The notes under the pieces were generated by a model. That model was not told where the DNA came from, did no database searches, and saw only the letters and a list, made by a program, of their open reading frames with translations. A program made the position numbers and the translations under genes. From Aradus depressus (Eukaryota > Arthropoda > Insecta > Hemiptera > Aradidae), in contig OY759215.1 of the NCBI GenBank assembly GCA_963662175.1, positions 31,808,066-31,872,065 of the forward strand: a DNA stretch of 64,000 bases, read 5' to 3'. This document shows, one piece after another, positions 43,060-56,800 of this stretch; positions within the stretch are counted from its first letter, which is position 1, and each line of letters begins with the position of its first letter.

Positions 43060-44383
43060 GTGTAGGTTAGTGAAGCAACTACTATCTAACCTCAAAACAT
43101 TGATCTCCGAATTAAAAATCAGCAGGTTTTCCCTTGAAAATCGGAGAGCGGGTAATGTTTCTGGACAAATGTAAAAATATGTTTTTTTTGTCGCCGGTCA
43201 CGAACAGAACCCCATTTAATCATACATACTGTGTTATTTTGTTTTATTACACAAAAATGTAAGAGAGACAGAAATACTTATGTTAAATAAGTTATCAACA
43301 AATTTAAAGTTATTAATAAAATATAATTGCATCTTAAAAACATAAACAAAAACAAAAATATATATTATTTACAAAGAAAACATGTTTTTATTATATTTAT
43401 ATACAATGCAAGGAAAATTAAGTAAAAAAATGAGCTAAACAATTACTTATTTACAAAAATGTACAATGGATAAAATAAATTTATATAAGAAAAGAAATTG
43501 TTTCGATGAATATTGCGAATACCATAAACAGAAGAAAATTTTCCATTTTCGGGGTCGGAGTGGAAGCGATATATGGTGGAAAGAGAAAAGTTGAATCGAT
43601 TTACATATTGGAACAGAAAGAGTGTATTCATAGTCATTTTCTCCGTTCGCAAGCCGGAGTACCTCCACCAGAAAGGTGAGTTAAGCCATGCTTAGACTTA
43701 AACGGAACAGTTTCCACCAAAGTGTTTGCTCTCCCTCCATAACCAATCGACCGTTTGGGCTGAACATCAAAATATGACTTACACATACACGAATTGGGGA
43801 TTCAGAGAAGTGGATCTCTGAATTAGGGATCCAGAGAAGTGGGTTTAGGAACTCAAAATGTTCTTAAACATAGCAAGCAAAGCATAACTACGGTGGATAC
43901 TGCCAAAACTGTACAATATAACATTATACAACTTAACATATCATAGCTTATCTTAGCTTTCCGGTGGATCCCTGACTTCAGGATCAGTTGACGAATGGAG
44001 TCCCCAAACACGACCCTGGGTGTCCTCTTCGATTTCAGCTGATAAGTGTGGTATTGTGCGTTTATTCTGTCAAGCATATGTACACATTCCCTATAATCCA
44101 GCGGGCTTTTTGGGATATAAGATTAATTCACGGATATGAGAATCTCTGCTACACATGTTTACCAATAATGAAATGAGATTACTTACATCTCATCCTTAAT
44201 CAAAGTAGGCCCAAATAAGAATATATATCTATTATTATTGTATTTTGAAGACTCCTTAATATTCTCTAAATGGTGGCCACCTGATTTCTAATAATCTAAA
44301 CATACATGAAAGAAAAATATTATATTGTTTTAACAGTTTTAAATTTATGGACTACAAAACCCCTTATCGAAATATATTATGAA
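43060..44383. other. Stretch downstream of the syntrophin gene
   Basis: AT-rich. A family D-like fragment lies at 43725-43790 (CTCTCCCTCCATAACCAATC, ATCAAAATATGACTTACAC). No gene recognised. Confidence 0.4.
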
Positions 44384-44389
44384 TTTATT
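44384..44389 (-). promoter_or_regulatory. Possible poly(A) signal of the syntrophin gene
   Basis: AATAAA on the minus strand about 315 bp after the stop codon. It is the first canonical hexamer I noticed there. In AT-rich DNA this is weak evidence. Confidence 0.3.
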
Positions 44390-44703
44390 TATCTGCTTGT
44401 CATCAATATGATATAACGAACATCATAGTCGGAAAAAATTAATTAAGCCTGCATAACAGTTCTGTCAGGTTTAATAAAAATTTATAATAATTATTCACAA
44501 CAGTTATAATCCTTAAAGGGGATTGGATACTTTTCCTCTTTTTAAATCGCATCAGATAATTGATAATCTCTTAGTAAAAAAAAATCTTCAAAAGTCTACG
44601 AATAGCTTAAAAATTTGTAAAATTTAAAAATCATGAAAAATGTCTAAGAGCTAAATTTAAATTAATACATATGAGATTTACAGAATAAGTTAACAATATA
44701 ATT

Positions 44704-44811
44704 CTAGGGAGTTCTTGAACTGAGGAATGCAGGATCTACTGAAGCCACTTTTGCAGTAAGGAAGGCGTGCATGCAGAACAGAAGGGCTTGAAGGTTACTG
44801 CATTCTAATTC
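44704..44811 (-). CDS. Syntrophin terminal exon
   Basis: Acceptor TTGTTTAG|GAATTAG, 35 codons beginning ELECSNLQALLFCMHAFLTA, stop TAG at 44704-44706. Phase 0 with the preceding exon gives IETK-ELEC, the usual syntrophin C-terminal junction. Confidence 0.92.
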   Translation of the reverse strand, partial: ELECSNLQALLFCMHAFLTAKVASVDPAFLSSRTP

Positions 44812-47800
44812 CTAAACAAATACAATAAATTTTATTCAATTAAAGATGTTTTTTTTTTCTAGAGGAATATAAAATATTCTACTGGCCTATTTTCCACCTG
44901 TTAAAATGACAGTGTCCAAGAGAAGCAGATTCACATGGTGAAGGGAGTTTTTATCACAAAAATAATTAATAAGCCATGGAAATATATACAAATATGAGTA
45001 CATAAAACCAATTAAAAATGAAAAGTTGCTTAGAGTTGATTAATTACATTCTTTAAACGGACTGGAAAAAATTATATTCACTTTTAAAAGATTTTCTATT
45101 ATGTTCAGTACAATCGCCTGCTGTGGAAAAGTCAATATCTGTTTCAGAATCGATTGAATTACACAACTTAATAATCTATTCATTGGAGTGTGGTTTGCAT
45201 AATTTTTATTGTGTTTTTTCAGATAGAATATAATATATTCTATCTGAAAAAATACAATAAAAATTATGCATATTATATACCTACCAGTTATACATATTAT
45301 GTACCTATTTCTAACATGGAATCTTCCACTTTTAAACAATAAATGTGCTAGAATGAAGGTACAATTTATTTAATTATGAAGTACCATTATTATTAAGTTT
45401 TTAATACAAAAACTCAATAAATATATATCGCAAACTCTCGACGGGTAGAAGTAGCTATCCCGATTGAATCAGGTTACCGTTATGTCTATGATGACAAATT
45501 ATATATGTTGCAGTCAAAATATGAATTCCAGTGAATGTATACATTAACTAGTCAATGTATACATTGACTGAATTCTCTAGTCAAAGTGTTCATGGATGTA
45601 TACACTTACGTCTATGCCTTAGTGAAAGTATAAATAGCTAGCATTAATAACATAAATAGAAATATTACAAAAGTTGGGGGCGTATTTGCCGGCGTTCCGC
45701 CGGCGGGACGATATATCTGCTCCTCCCGTCGTTCCTATATTTGAAGTAGTACAGGTTCTAGCTTATAATTAAAATCAGCTTTTATTCAAAAGATCCATTT
45801 TAATATTGTTTACAAATGTTTATATTTTATGTTATTGTTGCATCTTTCCTAGATATTTATATTGTAAAATAAATTTTGAAGTTTAGTTTTAGTTTTTTTT
45901 TTTTTTACAAAAACCTTTTTTTCTCATTTATTTATACTTTCACTAAGGAACACTAGAAAATGTATACATTGTCTAGTAAATGTATACATTCTCTAGCAAT
46001 AGTGTTCATTTTTATAATCAATTGATACTTTCACTAAAACGGCTAGTTAATGTATACATTGACTAGTTAATGTATACATTCACTGGAATTCACACATTGA
46101 CTGTGACATATATAAAAAAATATATTATTTGTAAAATTGTTGTCTGTGGCGTTTGCAAACAATTGAGACAGAAATCGGTCTCATATTGAAAACTAAACAA
46201 TGGAAAGCGAACCTTGGTCTCGATGCCCTTCGTTTCAGCGTCCTGAAAATGCAGTTTGAGTTTGCTCTTTCCGTCGTCAGAGGAACCTCTCAGTTGGGAG
46301 AACTTATACTGCCAGATGCACTGTCTGGTCGTGTTTTCGAAGAGGGCAAAACCCACGTTCCAGTCCAGCGTCAGTCCTGCTGCCTTCCCACCCAGAGACA
46401 CGTTGAAACTCTTACACTGAAATTCAAAAGAAGATTGTATTACATACCGAAGTAACAAGAGTTAAACATGATACAAATAAAAAAAATATCACTCACAGTA
46501 TGGATTAGGTCAGATGATAGTGTATCGGTTTAGCCTTACGCCATCGTCAGCACAAAGTTCAAATGTGACATTTAAGTCTGCTCGGTGTCATATTCATATA
46601 ATCCCTCTTTATACCTGAGATTACCTGAACCAAATGTGACATCCTATCCCCTGGGTTAGAGCTATCTCAACATAACATTTACAAATATTTGGATGGTAAT
46701 TATATAAAATAAATTAAGAAAATACAATGGTGAAAATAAAAAATAAGCAATAGAATGAGGTTTATAGTAAATAGATTACATAATATATACAAGAAATAAG
46801 GAGAGGACGCTGGTAGCTCAGTTGTATGCATGCTTGATTACTGAGCTAAAGATAGCGGGTTCGTAACCCGGTCTGGGCCCTAAGTTTATTTTATTTGAGA
46901 GGTAAAATAAACTTAAGCACGCCGTCCTTTGGATGGGACGTTAAGCGATGGTCCAGAGCCGGTACGATGTCAGGTACTCGTTAAAAACTACCCTAGGTGA
47001 ATAAAAATTTAGGGTAGGCAAAATTTAGAACTCCCATAGTAGAGTCAGGCTCATGTCCACCAGTGACGAAAGAGCGCTCTGGTAGTAGGCGATATGACCT
47101 CGTAGTTAAAGCCCGGACAGGAGTCATAATAACTAACTATAAGAAATAAGGTATATGACATAATATCAAAGTGCAAGAAGAAAAATAAAAATGCGAAATG
47201 TGTACACTCTTTATAATAGAAATACACATATTATATTAACTTAATGGCGAAAAATTGGGGTGAGAAATTAAGTGAGAGTGGTCGTTCAAACAATTCCCAT
47301 TTTTCCTAGCTCTATTAATTTTCAGCAGTTCCTTTCTCATAAAGATGGAGGTACTTTATTCCCGTTGCATCGTTGAATATACGACCCATATCGTCGTTAG
47401 GTTTAGCGAATGTAGATTTTCTCCCCTTTTTCCTTATTGCAGATGTATGTTCTTTAAATTTACAACAATTTTAAATGCCCTGTATGAACCAAACTTCGGT
47501 GCCTTCGAGCTGATACATTCCGCTTATATCTTTCGCTTTAATCTGAGGATTATATAAATACGACAACAAAAACTTAAATGTCACTTTTGAACTTAGTACT
47601 GACGATGCATAAGCTGAAACTGATAGACTTTATGTATATATTTTTGGAGAAATATACAATATAAAAGTGAAACAAGTTCTTTCCTTTTTTTTTAAATTAG
47701 CTTTCCGCTATATCGACAAAGATCGCAGAAACGTATTCGGACAATAACACTTTTCGCTACTTTGCTGTCACAGATGCCTTGAGAAAAAGATCTTAAGACC

Positions 47801-50800
47801 CTCAACTCCCATGAACTCGGCCTAAACTTTAGAATGTTTGCATTGTTTAGGTCATTTATTAAAAAAATACATACTTAATGAAAAGAAATATATGACAAGC
47901 AATGAGTCTGTTTTGCGGAAATAGCACCTGTTTGGATGTTTTATATTTATATCAGTTGGTTCTGTCTTGTGTTTGTTTAATAATGCCACATGTTATATAT
48001 GTAATGTCCCCTTTATTAAATGTGATTATCGCTGAAACGTTGTCCTTTTATTAAAATTAACTGTCAACTAAAACATGGCGCAGTCGAATAAATTTTAAGT
48101 ACAGTTCGGTAAAGTGAAACAAGTTCACGGTCATAAAAGGTATTGTGTATTATTAATAATTCAAAGCGATGGAGTTTAATAAACCGTGTGTATTAAACAT
48201 TTCCACCGGAAATGTGGCCCAGAATTTTCGACTTTTCAAAGAGGAAGTAAAAATTTATTTGTTGGCAACAGAGACTATCAATAAACCCCGGGAAGTTCAG
48301 GTCGCCAGACTCAAGAATTTAATGGGGTCCGAGGCCTTGAAGATTTATACCTCCATTACTACAGCTGTCCAGGATAAAGAAACTGTGGACTCCATATTGG
48401 CCGTCCTCGACCAGCATTGTATACCTAGGAAAAACGAAACAATGGAGGTATTCAAGTTCTTTAATAGAAGACAAGGTGCGGACGAGCCCTTTGAGCATTT
48501 CTTTGCGGAACTGAAGTGTCTCATTTCTTCCTGTGAGTTTGAGGGACAAGAAGATAAACTTCTCAAGGCACAAATTGTTTTGGGAATCCATTCTGTTTCG
48601 ACCCGTGAGCGTCTGCTACGTGAAGATCCATCACTGAGTAAAACTATTACGTTCTGTAAGTCTGTGGAGATGGCTGCTGACAACTTGCGAATTATTACGG
48701 GGCAGGACGAGCAACACCAGCGAGAAGTCTTCAAGCTGGCGCGAAGCAATCAGACTGTAAATAATTATTTAGATAAGCCTAGTTTAAGTAAGAAGTCGCT
48801 TAATACGTCTGCAAATAATAGTATTTTTATTGATTGTACGCGTTGTGGGCAGAAACACTCAAAGAATCGTTGCCCCGCGTTTGGTCAGAAGTGTTATAAA
48901 TGCCAGAAAATTGGGCATTGGGCCATAACGTGCGCTAGGGGCAGTAAAAAAGTAGTTGAAACTGTGCGTGTTTCTGGTCACAATGAGGCATTTGAGGATT
49001 TTACCATTGGTTCCATTAATATATATCAAATAAATAAAAACAAAAGTTGCAAATGGTTGGAAAATATAAAAATTAACGGAAAATTAATCTTGTTTAAATT
49101 AGATACTGGTGCTGAAACCAATGTTTTATCATTGCATCTGCTAAGATATGAGTTGGGGATGAGCAACCCTGTTCTCTCAAAAACGAGCACAATTTTGGAG
49201 TCATTTGGAGGGTTCAAAATAAAACCCATTGGTACTATTAAGTTGCAGATTGGTATAAAAAATAAATGTTGTACAACAGAATTTGTAGTTGTTGAGCAAA
49301 ATGTAGGTTGCCCAATTCTGGGACTCCAAACATGTTTGGATCTAAATTTAATTAAAAAAATAGAAAACATCCAAACCGGAAATTTGGGGTTTTCAACATT
49401 TTTAGAGCGAAATAATGATGTCTTTAAGGGTTTAGGTTGCTTCCCAGATCTATGTTCATTAAAATTAAAAGAGGGTGCTATTCCAAAATCAAGCCCTGCT
49501 AGACGAGTACCATTTAAAATTAAAGATAGACTAAGGCACGCTCTGATAGACTTAGAGAAAAATAAGGTCATTACAAAGGTCTCAAGTCCAGGGGAATGGG
49601 TCAATAATATTGTCATAGTTGAAAAACAGGACTCATCATTGCGAATTTGCATAGACCCTCAGCAATTAAATAAATATCTGATTAGAGATTATTATGAAAT
49701 CCCAACAATTGAGGATATTTCTGTCAAGCTTGCCAATAAAAAATTTTTTTGCCTCTTTGATTTGAAACAGGGTTTTCATCAGTTGGTTTTGGATGAGGCT
49801 TCGAGTGATCTGTGCTCATTCAGTACCCCTTTTGGTGTTTATAAATATCTTAGAGCTCCATTTGGTTTATCAGTGTTGCCTGAATGCTTTCAAAAATTAA
49901 CCCAAAAGTATTTTGGCCATTTGAATGGTGTCACAGTTTATTTTGATGATATTCTGTGCGCTGCAGAATCGGAGGGGGAATTGCAAAACATTGTGAATGA
50001 TGTTATGGGTGTGGCCCGAAAAAATAATATTCGATTTAACCCCGACAAAGTTCAATATTTCGTTAAAGAGGTTAAATTCTTGGGGTTTTTGTTTAATGAA
50101 CATGGGCATAAGCCGGATCCGGATCGGGTTCGTGTTATTAATGAGTTGAAAGCTCCACATAATGTCAAGGAATTGCAGAAATTGTTAGGAATGGTGAATT
50201 TTCTGCGCAACCACTTGCCAAACTTGTCTCAGGTGTTATCCCCTTTCCGGTTATTGCTGAAAAAGGGGTCGGAATGGTTATGGACCTCGCTTCATGATGA
50301 AAAGTTTCTTGAATTGAAGGAACTTCTTGGCAATGCGACATTATTGCGTTCTTTTGATCCTAACAAAAAAGTCGAAATCCAAGCCGATGCTAGTAAAGAT
50401 GCCCTAGGTTGTGCACTGTTTCAAGAAGGTAGACCTATTCTTTTTGCTAGTAGGTCGTTGACAGATTGTGAATGCAATTATGCACAGATTGAGAAGGAAA
50501 TGCTTGCCCTTGTTTTTGCGTTCACTAAGTTCCATAAGTATATCTATGGTCATTCCAATGTTACAGTTTTTTCCGATCATTCGCCTCTAACGTCTATTGT
50601 TACGAAGGATATCAGTAAGATCGTTAATACTCGTATGAAACGGATGCGATTGAAGTTGTTGCCATATCAGTTTGAGTTAAAATATCTGCCCGGAAAGTTC
50701 ATGTATATCGCAGATTTTTTATCCCGCAATATTGTCAAATCTCACCCCGGTGATGACCCATCTATGCTTGAAAGGGTGCATTGTTTAGGGGCCACAATCA

Positions 50801-53800
50801 ATTTTACGGATGAAAAATATTCTAAATTTGTGGCTGAAACTAGGCAAGATCCGTCTCTGTCACAAATCACTGAATTTTATCGTAATGGTTGGCCGTCAAA
50901 GTTAGACTCTACTGTGGCTCCCGAGGTGGTTCATTTTTTTAAACTTCGTCATGAAATAAGTGAAGAAAATGGTTTATTATATTTTGAGAATAGACTAATT
51001 GTTCCAGTTGCGTTGCGGCGTTTTATCCTGGGTCTCTTGCATGAGACTCATTTGGGTTTTAACAAAATTAAGCACACAGTTAAAAGTTTTTTTTATTGGC
51101 CAGGAATAATGTCTGATGTCGTAAATTTGGTGTCGGGTTGTATGGTGTGCCAAACATTTCAAAGGAGTAAAATAAAAGAAGAGCTACTCCCTCATGATAT
51201 TCCGAATATCCCTTTTTATAAGGTTGGTCTTGATATAGCTGAATTTGAAAGAAAATATTTTTTAGTCCTAGTTGATTATTACTCTAGGTGGGTGGAAGTA
51301 ATTCCGATTAAAGATAAATCTACTTCAACCATCATAATGTCACTTAAGCCGATCTTTGCGAGATTTGGCATTCCTAGAATTATCATTGCAGACAACAACC
51401 CATTTGGCTCTGCAGAATTTCGAAATTTTACTCAACAATGGGCTACAGAACTTAGAACTGTCAGCCCTCATTATCCTCAAAGCAATGGTCTTGCAGAAAA
51501 ATACGTGGGTATTGTCAAAGCCATGCTAAAAAAATGCCAGGTTAGCGGCCAAGATTTTAATTTGTACCTTTTAAACTACAGAAGCTCACCAGTGGCAGGT
51601 TTGAGTTGTTCTCCATCTCAATTATTAATGTGTAGAACCATAAGAACCAAATTACCAATTCGCAATGATGAACTTTTCCCAAAGGTTCCTGTACATAATA
51701 ATTTTCGTGGTGCACAGAAAGATAAGCAGAAATATGTTTATAATAAAGATTCTAAAATTCCTGATAATTTTGTTGCACAAGAACCTGTGCTGGTTCAAAA
51801 TCCATTTACTAAAATATGGGCTCGGGGATATATAGTTAAAAAATTAGATTTTCGATCTTATATAATCGATCTTAACGGTAAAAGGTATAGAAGAAATTCT
51901 AGGTTCATTAGGAAATTTAAGGAACCACTAATGTCTGAAACAAATTTAAATAGGGATAATGTATATTGTAAACCCGAGTTAGCTGAATATAATGATGATG
52001 ATTTAGAGTGTAATGAGAATTGTGACCACGAATTAAATGACACTATTAATGATGAAAATAGTGTACCTACAACTAGTGATAATAGTGTTGCGAATAGGCC
52101 TGACGGTTACCAAACTAGAGCAGGACGAGTGGTTAGACGGCCTAACAGGTTTCAGTAAAGTTTTAAGTATCAGACTAAGAATAATTGTAAGTGCCTCTTA
52201 AATTATGTATCATTATTGTTTTCTATTTTCTATTACGTTTAATTATTGTTTTTGTATTTTCTATTATGTTTAATTATTGTTTTTGTATTTTCTATTACGT
52301 TTAATTATTGTTTCTTGTATTTAGCTATAGCTGTATTTTATATTGTGCTCTGTGTTCTACAACTATCATAAATAAATAAATTGAAGTCTGTGTAAAAAAT
52401 GAACAGACTTAAAGGGAAGGATGTTTGGATGTTTTATATTTATATCAGTTGGTTCTGTCTTGTGTTTGTTTAATAATGCCACATGTTATATATGTAATGT
52501 CCCCTTTATTAAATGTGATTATCGCTGAAACGTTGTCCTTTTATTAAAATTAACTGTCAACTAAAACAGCACCTGTATTTAAAATCTTCACATCTACTGC
52601 TCCCAAGCTTTATCTCTATTTTCAGTTAAGATAATAAGTACGATTGGCTAACGAGTCTCTTTACATGGTTCTTTACTATTTTAATGATTCCGACATGCCA
52701 CGACATCTTCTGGTGAGTGTTTGCAGCTGTCTGCAGCTCCCAGCGACATGTAGTGGCATATTGTGAAACTATACAAAAAGAGCTGTCCAACATACCGCGA
52801 GTTAAAAAATGTTATCAACATTCTATCAGCGTTGCTCATCTGCAGTAATTTGTCGTAAATCGTGTTGTGTATCGTTCATCGTAAGTAATCGTTAGCTCCT
52901 CGTTTACTGCGTGCTCATACAGTATATACAAAATATGACTTTCACACCTCTCGATCTTGTTAATGCCAAGGTTCCGTTGAAATTTAAGAGTCAAATAGCA
53001 GCCGTCAAACAATGCCGCTTTGAATTGCAGAAGCACAAAGGAGTCGGATGATTATCTCAAGGAACGCAAAAGTCACCCATCCAATGGCTCTGAAACATGG
53101 ACCTTTCGAAAGTAGACGAGCAAGATATCATTTTCTTCAAATGGAAATAATCCTTGCAGAAAATACAACTGATGGGTTTTAGCAACAAGTACGTATAAAC
53201 GCTAAACATTGTTTAACTGTGCAGATATACATACCCCAAGCTTGATGACAGCAGCACATACGGAGGTGTGCCAGGAACTCTCTATCCTGAGCAACTCCTG
53301 CCGGGTCTCCACAGAGAAGTATCTGGACTCTTGGCCGGAGGTCTGTATGAGGAAGCAGTGCTGCCGCTCGTCCACATTCTCAGAGTCCTTGATCACCCTC
53401 AGCATCGATTGGTACACTTTGAACACCAGGCCACACTCCATCCAGTCACTCACCTTCAACTAACAACACACATTGAGAAATACAAATGAAAATGAAAACT
53501 GACATTATTGCAGAGATATTGTGAAATAATTCAAATGGACTTGAAAAATAAAATAAAACTTGTTTATTTAATATATTGTCTAATTTCACTAACTATATAT
53601 AACATGGGAGTACTTTCGGTATTTCTACCATCCTCAGCCAAAAGCATAAGAGATAAGACTGAGTCTTATCTCTCAGTCTTATCTCATGCTTTTGGCTGAG
53701 GATGGTAGAAATACCGAAAGTACTCCCATGTATATATAGTTAGTGAAATTAGACAATATATTAAATAAACAAGTTTTATTTTATTTTTCAAGTCCATACA

Positions 53801-56800
53801 AATGAAAACTTTAAATTTTGGATGTATAGATATTATTTTTAATGTCCTGGTAGAGCTTTTACTACAGCCTTCCGTTTTCGAATCCTTACGTTATTCCGTA
53901 AACCTGGAAACCACGGATGTCCTAAGAACCTCTTGGAACCTTTGGTTAAGCAGGCTCTTTATTCCAAGGTATCTGGCATATTGGTGTATTTGAGAGCTGT
54001 TGATAAAACATGGAGTATGATCATAGCCAGGATTTGTTATTTTAGAGGGGGGGAGAGATCCAATCCCGAGCCCTAAACATGGCGTGACCGGGAGATCACA
54101 ATTTAATAATCCATAAACCTCACAACTCCTAACTTATGTTTTTTTTATTGGCCTTATTTGTACTAGCCATGTCTCCATAATGGTGTTATCTAGCTATTTA
54201 CAAAATTCATGGCCCGGGGAGGGAGTTCTACCTACGAAATAAAACTCTCTCCCGAACGGGACCATAGAAATCAAATGAAAAATAATCTTTATTCTGGGAC
54301 ATACGTCCCCTAAGAATAATAACATAAGAATACAAATATCAACCAGTTTGAGACAGAATAAAAATAAAAGAAAAGAGATCTCTAGGAATAAATATTAAAG
54401 ACAGGCAATGATTAAAACAATAAAATAAACTAATGAAAAATAATGAAAAGAAAAAAAATGAGAAAAACAAAGTATGAATAATAATGTAAGACATTAAAAG
54501 AGATTCAAAACTAGCGTAATTTGGAGAGAAGTGTGAACAGTTAAATAAAACTGTCTGACACTTTCGCAATTTAAATATTTAATGAATAGTAATTAATTTG
54601 TGTATGTGTGTGTATTAATATTATGTGTGTATTCATATTTTTTGGTGAATACACATATTTGCAAGACTAAATAAATACTTAAAATTGATTGATTTTTCAA
54701 AATGAAAGGCCATATGATAATTATTAATGTTTTATACGACATTCAAATAAAATTATCTTCATATAGAAGGGTAATAAGAGAAGAACATTTCAAATATTAC
54801 ATATTATAATTTATGATTAATTGGCTAAGTTTTTACACAAATAGTTAATTAGCACAAATGAAAAGTCTACGGCTACAACAGCAGGTTCATGTTCTTATTT
54901 ACGGAGATTACATTCCTTTCACCTCCAGAATACTGGATTAGGCGTTGTTAGTTGTGAGTTTTGGGGATTATTTAACTCTTATACCCCAGTTAAGCTAGGA
55001 TCATAAACCTTCTAGAATTAAAAGATTAAGAATTAATAAATTAATTTTTCGCTCCCACTTCAAAACAAGGTGACCGTTGGCGCAAATATTCAATATTACA
55101 TTCGGGGTTTCTAAATCCTCATACTAAATTTTGTGTCAATACATTCATTAGCAGTTGTTAGTGTTTTTGAATTGAGCTCCTTCCCTGAATTCACCCCCTT
55201 CTCTTAGGCTGATATCGGTGAAATTTGATAGGTTATGTCCTGATTGTGTTTCGATTTCAAATACAAAATTTCATATCGATACATTCATTACATCGGGAGT
55301 TATTGGGGTTTTTGAGTTAAGCCTTCCTCCTAATCCCCCCTTCCCTTTTGCCGAGTTGGCTAAAAATTCATAGGTGTCGTCGTGAGAGGGTTCTGGATTC
55401 ACATATAAAATTTTGTTTCGACACATTCAATTTATCGTGAGTTATCGTGTTCAAAAAAAATATTTTAAAAAAAATTAAAGCCCGGGCATGAGTCACAATA
55501 ACTAACATTACTAGTGGATTTTCAAAATAAAAAAAACATCAGATTCTCTCTGATTTTTCAAAGAAAACAGCTGATTCTAACACGTTCATTTAACATAGCC
55601 AGTAATGATACTTACCATAAATAAATGTAATGAAACACTAATAGAAATATAAAGAAAAAAAATTTTTTTTTAAATATTCTCTATTTCCCAAGATATATAA
55701 AATATATGGGAGTTCTTTCGGTATTGCTACCATCTTCAGCCACGACTTAACAGATAGGTACAAAATACCATTTAGTATTTGTTAAGTCTTGGCTGAAGAT
55801 GGTAGCAATACCGAAAGTACTCCCATATATTTTATGTACCTTGTGAAATAGACAATATTTTTAAAAAAACATTCGTTTTTCTTTATACTTTTATAGCCAG
55901 TAATATCAATATGGGAGAGGAAGAAGAGAAATATGTAAAAATATAGTGGGCATAAAAAAGTTCTGTAATGACTACATGAAATACATTTCTTTTTTTTTTT
56001 TTAAATTGATTATAGATATGTAATAAATATGTGAATGGGATTTACAGGAGGAGAGTCAAAGAGCATGACGTCGGTTCCCTTGAGAGTGAGGAACCTGGGT
56101 CGGTAGTTCTGCCAGGGCTGGTTGTTGTTCAGCACACCCTCGTTCACCCAGCCCATGTACTCGATCCGCTCAGCAGGCGAAAAGTTCCTGTTGTACAGCT
56201 TCATCTGCAATCAATATCATCACTTTAATAAAGAAGAGAAACAAATGGAGATGTATACAACATGCAATAATAAAACGAACCGGAAGTCATTTACCTCCTG
56301 CTAATATCCTGTCCTATCTACTCTCCCATTAGAAGCTACCTACTTCCTAGTGTCAACATAGACAGATCCAACATCCATATTTTACTTCTGGTCCATAATA
56401 AGAATGAGATATCCAATATTTTCTGTTATATGTATAACCAATGCTTAAAGAATTGCAACCAATGCTTAAAGAATTGCAACCAATGCTTAAAACACTCCAT
56501 CTTAGCTCTCGGTAGGGGCTATATCAGACCGTCTCGTAGATGTGCATGTGTAAGAAGTGTGTGTATGTCGGACGGTCGCGCAGCGCACACACACAACTAC
56601 GCACTTCTTTATCTGTGATGTCAGCTGTTTTTGCTATTGTATTTATACAACATTATTGATCATATTTACCGTTTTTGTGAATTTAACTAAAATATCAATA
56701 TTAAGAACTATAAAATGATCATTCGGTAAGAAACTTTTAGGTTAAGATGCTTCGATAGCTTAAATTTGTAAAAATAAATAAAATGTGTAGTAAATGAAAA

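Larger units (their letters stand above)
47924..52573 (+). mobile_element. Complete Ty3/Gypsy LTR retrotransposon with 5-bp target-site duplication
   Basis: The element 47929-52568 (4640 bp) is flanked by GCACC at 47924-47928 and 52569-52573. The two 147-bp LTRs are identical over their full length, the gag-pol frame is unbroken, and a primer-binding site and polypurine tract are in place. No env-like frame exists. It sits in the intron between syntrophin exons 46213-46416 and 53235-53459, opposite to the host gene. Confidence 0.97.
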
